Assembly: GCA_905200565.1 (NCBI GenBank)
Contig: CAJKKX010000100.1
Coordinates: 1 to 7,644 of the forward strand
Direction of reading: 5' to 3'
Source of the DNA: an uncultured Lachnospiraceae bacterium
GTDB taxonomy: Bacteria > Bacillota_A > Clostridia > Lachnospirales > Lachnospiraceae
Length of the DNA stretch: 7,644 nt
This document shows, piece after piece, positions 5,468 to 7,644 of this stretch. Within the stretch, counting starts at the first letter, position 1. Every line of letters starts with the position of its first letter. The notes under the pieces are model-generated. The model ran no database searches. It was not told the origin of the DNA and saw only the letters and a list, made by a program, of their open reading frames with translations. A program made the position numbers and the translations under genes.

Positions 5468-6262
5468 TTAAGCCAGTATCATCCTGTCGTTTGCAAATTC
5501 GTCTCCGCTCACCTGCTCAAATTTGGCCAGCAGATCCGAAACATGCAGTTTCTTCTTTTCATCTCCAGCGACGTCATAAATGATACGGCCTTCATACATC
5601 ATCACCAGGCGGTTTCCATGCGTGATGGCGTCTTTCATGTTATGCGTAATCATGATCGTAGTCAGATGATCCTTCTCAACGATGCGGTCTGTAGCCTCAA
5701 GTACCTTCGCCGCTGTTTTCGGATCAAGCGCTGCCGTATGTTCGTCCAGAAGAAGCACCTTCGGCTTTTTCAAAGTCGCCATAAGAAGTGTCAGCGCCTG
5801 CCTCTGTCCGCCGGAAAGCAAACCGACTTTTGCAGTCAGGCGCTCCTCCAGTCCCAGATCCAGAATTTTCAGCCGTTCCTTATATTCTTCTCTTTCACTG
5901 CTGGTAATTCCACGCCTGAGGCCCCTTCTCGTACCACGTCTTGCGGCAAGAGCCAGATTCTCTTCTATCATCATGCTGGCGGCAGTTCCCGTCATCGGAT
6001 CCTGAAACACACGTCCCAGATAGCCCGCCCGTTTATGCTCCGGAAGTTTTGTCACATTCATATCATCAATGAAAATACTTCCTTCATCTACCGGCCATAC
6101 GCCTGCGATCGCATTCAGCATCGTAGATTTTCCCGCTCCGTTTCCACCGATAACCGTCACGAAATCTCCCTCATTTAAAGTAAGATCCAATCCTCTTAAC
6201 GCAGCTTTTTCATTGATCGTTCCTGCATTAAATGTCTTTTTTACACCTGTTATCTTAAGCAT
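5468..6262 (-). CDS. ABC transporter ATP-binding protein (COG1101/TrpZ-like)
   Basis: This 264-residue ATPase powers uptake through the membrane partner encoded just upstream. All ABC motifs are intact: Walker A GGNGAGKST at 39-47, Q-loop Gln87 (RVFQDP), signature LSGGQRQ at 149-155, Walker B VLLLDEH at 169-175 with catalytic Glu174, D-loop AALD, and switch His207 (ITHN). The insertion ALAARRGTRRGLRRG before the signature, and the VFQDPMTGTAASM Q-loop stretch, are typical of the COG1101 group that pairs with COG4120 permeases, including the tryptophan importer ATPase TrpZ. The ATG overlaps the permease stop by 8 bases, with AGGAGG inside the permease gene, so the two are translationally coupled. 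A terminator follows the stop. Substrate is not determined; amino acids or related compounds are the family's usual cargo. Confidence 0.92.
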   Translation of the reverse strand: MLKITGVKKTFNAGTINEKAALRGLDLTLNEGDFVTVIGGNGAGKSTMLNAIAGVWPVDEGSIFIDDMNVTKLPEHKRAGYLGRVFQDPMTGTAASMMIEENLALAARRGTRRGLRRGITSSEREEYKERLKILDLGLEERLTAKVGLLSGGQRQALTLLMATLKKPKVLLLDEHTAALDPKTAAKVLEATDRIVEKDHLTTIMITHNMKDAITHGNRLVMMYEGRIIYDVAGDEKKKLHVSDLLAKFEQVSGDEFANDRMILA

Positions 6263-7184
6263 TGGCAGAACCTCCTTTTTTTACAGATTTCGAAAAATAT
6301 TTCCCTTTTAAATAAGGAACCGCCAGGAACACTGCCACCACGAGAGCCGAAAGAAGCTTCAGATCATTCGAATTCAGACCGAGCCACAGCACAACCTGGA
6401 TTACCAGATAATAAATGATCGCTCCAAGCGCTACAGCAAAAAGCTTAAACGCAAAATTGCCGCGAATCTTTCCAAATACGACCTGTCCGATAATGACCGC
6501 CGCCAATCCGATCACAATCGCACCTCTTCCCATATTGACGTCTGCAAATCCCTGATACTGGGCATAAAGTCCACTGGCAAGCGCCACAATACCATTCGAA
6601 AGCATCAATCCGATAATTTTCCGCATATTTGTATTAATTCCCTGTGCCCTGGACATATTCGGATTCGAGCCGGTAGCACGGATAGAGCATCCAAGCTCTG
6701 TTCCAAAAAACCAGTAAAGAAGCGCAATAATCACAACAATAAAAATCAACGTTACAAAAATGCTGTTTTTATAAAACGGTACGCCTTTTACATATCTGAG
6801 GGATACCAGCAGATTATATTTATCTACACTGAGCGCCTGATTTGATTTTCCAAGCATAATCCTCAGATTGATGGAGTACAAGCCAAGCTGTGTTAAAATT
6901 CCTGACAGAATTGCCGGAATCCCCATCGCCGTATGGAAGATACCGGTCGCAAGTCCCGCCAGCATACCGGCCAGAAAGGCGCACAGCAGCGAAACTCCTA
7001 CGGAATGTCCATTCATCATCATCATGATACAGACCGCACCGCCTGTACACATCGTTCCATCTACCGTAAGATCTGCAAGATCCAGAATCTTATAGGTAAT
7101 GTACACGCCGATCGCCATAATTCCCCAGATCAGTCCCTGGGCGCAGGCTCCCGGCATCGCATTTAACAGCGTCATAATATTCAC
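6255..7184 (-). CDS. ABC transporter permease (LivH/RbsC type, COG4120/TrpY-like)
   Basis: A 309-residue integral membrane protein of the branched-chain amino acid/sugar permease superfamily (BPD_transp_2). Hydrophobic segments lie roughly at residues 12-32, 45-57, 61-83, 88-105, 141-160, 188-208, 220-238, 245-268 and 277-292. The loop RATGSNPNMSRAQGINT (about 169-185) is the coupling segment expected to contact the ATPase. It starts with GTG at 7182-7184, supported by AGGAGG 8 bases upstream; the next in-frame ATG (7173-7175) is 17 bases from that site and less likely. It is the first gene after its own promoter and overlaps the ATPase gene. In the related Trp-type systems a lipoprotein substrate-binding gene usually precedes the permease; here an AraC regulator gene takes that place and no binding protein is visible. 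Confidence 0.92.
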   Translation of the reverse strand: MNIMTLLNAMPGACAQGLIWGIMAIGVYITYKILDLADLTVDGTMCTGGAVCIMMMMNGHSVGVSLLCAFLAGMLAGLATGIFHTAMGIPAILSGILTQLGLYSINLRIMLGKSNQALSVDKYNLLVSLRYVKGVPFYKNSIFVTLIFIVVIIALLYWFFGTELGCSIRATGSNPNMSRAQGINTNMRKIIGLMLSNGIVALASGLYAQYQGFADVNMGRGAIVIGLAAVIIGQVVFGKIRGNFAFKLFAVALGAIIYYLVIQVVLWLGLNSNDLKLLSALVVAVFLAVPYLKGKYFSKSVKKGGSANA

Positions 7185-7192
7185 GTTCTTCT

Positions 7193-7198
7193 CCTCCT
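7193..7198 (-). promoter_or_regulatory. Ribosome binding site that selects the GTG start of the permease
   Basis: A consensus AGGAGG on the minus strand lies 8 bases before GTG (7182-7184) and 17 bases before the first in-frame ATG. The spacing decides for GTG. Confidence 0.75.
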
Positions 7199-7228
7199 AA
7201 ATGTAGATATGTATTTTTCTAGTCTATT

Positions 7229-7257
7229 ATTATAGTAAAAATGAAATCAACATGCAA
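7229..7257 (-). promoter_or_regulatory. Promoter of the ABC transporter operon
   Basis: Minus strand: -35 TTGCAT (7252-7257), 17-base AT-rich spacer, perfect -10 TATAAT (7229-7234). Predicted start is near 7222, leaving a leader of about 38 bases, too short for a T-box or known riboswitch. The -35 is weak (TTG only), which would suit activation by a regulator such as the adjacent AraC-family protein; that link is inference. Confidence 0.65.
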
Positions 7258-7268
7258 GCACTACTTTT

Positions 7269-7644
7269 TCAGTTTTCCTGTTCCTTCCCTGATGTCTTTC
7301 GATACTGTGAAGGCGTACATCCATATTTCTGTCTGAACGCCCTGGCGAAATAACTCATCTCCTGAAAGCCGCACCGCTCGCCAATGAGCGAAACAGGGTG
7401 CCCCGTCCTTCCCAGCAGCTCAGCGGCATATTGTAAACGGTAGTTTTTCAGATAGGCAATTGGCGTTAGCCCAATCGTATCATGAAAACAACGCATACAC
7501 TCACTTTCACTGACTGCCGCACTGGACGCAATCTGCCGAATCGTTATCGTCTCAGAAAAATGTTCCTGAAGAAACGTAAGCATGCGTTTCATTCGTTCTC
7601 CCTGGCGCAATGCCTTTTCCGGCTGGTTTTCCCGCTTTCCGGGC
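7269..7644 (-). CDS. AraC-family transcriptional regulator, C-terminal part (cut by window edge)
   Basis: The reading frame stays open to the right edge, giving about 125 C-terminal residues. A TTG at 7608-7610 is not needed as a start: codons upstream (PGKRENQPEKA) are open and there is no clear ribosome binding site. The visible part is the double helix-turn-helix DNA-binding domain. The first HTH is around TIRQIASSAAVSESECMRCF. The second contains SLIGERCGFQEMSYFARAF and ends in the family signature FRQKYGCTPSQYR. The N-terminal sensing domain lies outside the window, so the ligand is unknown. The stop is 84 bases from the permease start on the same strand. No terminator lies between, so read-through into the ABC operon is possible, and regulation of that transporter is a reasonable guess. 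Confidence 0.9.
   Translation of the reverse strand, partial: PGKRENQPEKALRQGERMKRMLTFLQEHFSETITIRQIASSAAVSESECMRCFHDTIGLTPIAYLKNYRLQYAAELLGRTGHPVSLIGERCGFQEMSYFARAFRQKYGCTPSQYRKTSGKEQEN

Noticed and set aside
5363..6178. 271-residue open frame on the plus strand
   Set aside because: It overlaps the terminator and the antisense of an intact ABC ATPase gene, and its composition (frequent Ser, Phe, Cys, His) is typical of antisense translation.
7185..7222. T-box leader for the TrpYZ-like transporter
   Set aside because: The leader is about 38 bases, with no specifier hairpin, T-box motif or terminator.
7269..7610. Complete 113-residue regulator starting at TTG
   Set aside because: The frame remains open to the window edge and the TTG has no good ribosome binding site. 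A truncated view of a normal-length AraC protein is the simpler reading.

Overview
The window looks like a chromosomal fragment from an anaerobic, acetogenic Firmicute, most likely a gut-type Lachnospiraceae such as a Blautia relative. That placement is my inference. It rests on the gene content (Wood-Ljungdahl carbon monoxide dehydrogenase with CooC and MetF), the strong AGGAGG-type ribosome binding sites, the sigma-A-like promoters and the moderate base composition. All nine protein genes I can support lie on the minus strand, so transcription runs from right to left.

Right edge, 7269-7644: the C-terminal DNA-binding half of an AraC-family regulator, cut by the window end. Next, 5468-7184, is a two-gene ABC transporter operon. 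A nine-segment-scale LivH/RbsC-type permease with a GTG start overlaps its ATPase gene by 8 bases. It has its own promoter (TTGCAT-17-TATAAT) and a clear intrinsic terminator (5409-5453). The pair resembles the TrpY/TrpZ (COG4120/COG1101) family, but no substrate-binding protein gene is present and the substrate cannot be read from sequence.

Left part, 1-5334: a carbonyl-branch operon driven by a promoter at 5306-5334 (TTGAGA-17-TATAAT with an extended -10). In transcription order it encodes a His/Cys-rich putative nickel-binding protein, a CooT-like nickel-binding protein, methylenetetrahydrofolate reductase (MetF), a CooC-type nickel-insertion ATPase, the carbon monoxide dehydrogenase catalytic subunit (AcsA/CooS), and a second CooC ATPase. 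Gaps are short (3-39 bases) except for 104 bases between the first cooC and acsA, which hold two hairpins. The logic is a nickel-loading kit (His-rich store/donor, CooT, two CooC ATPases) made together with the nickel enzyme it serves. MetF of the methyl branch sits in the middle. ACS subunits, the corrinoid protein and MetV are not in the window.

The most interesting points are these: a CooJ/CooT/CooC-like nickel cassette in which the His-rich protein has its domains in the opposite order to Rhodospirillum CooJ; the hairpin pair before acsA; a coding-like tail after an A-run at the end of the last cooC, finishing in an ATGA overlap; and the ABC pair lacking a binding protein. I do not see a wholly new system; the nickel cassette is the best candidate for something under-described.
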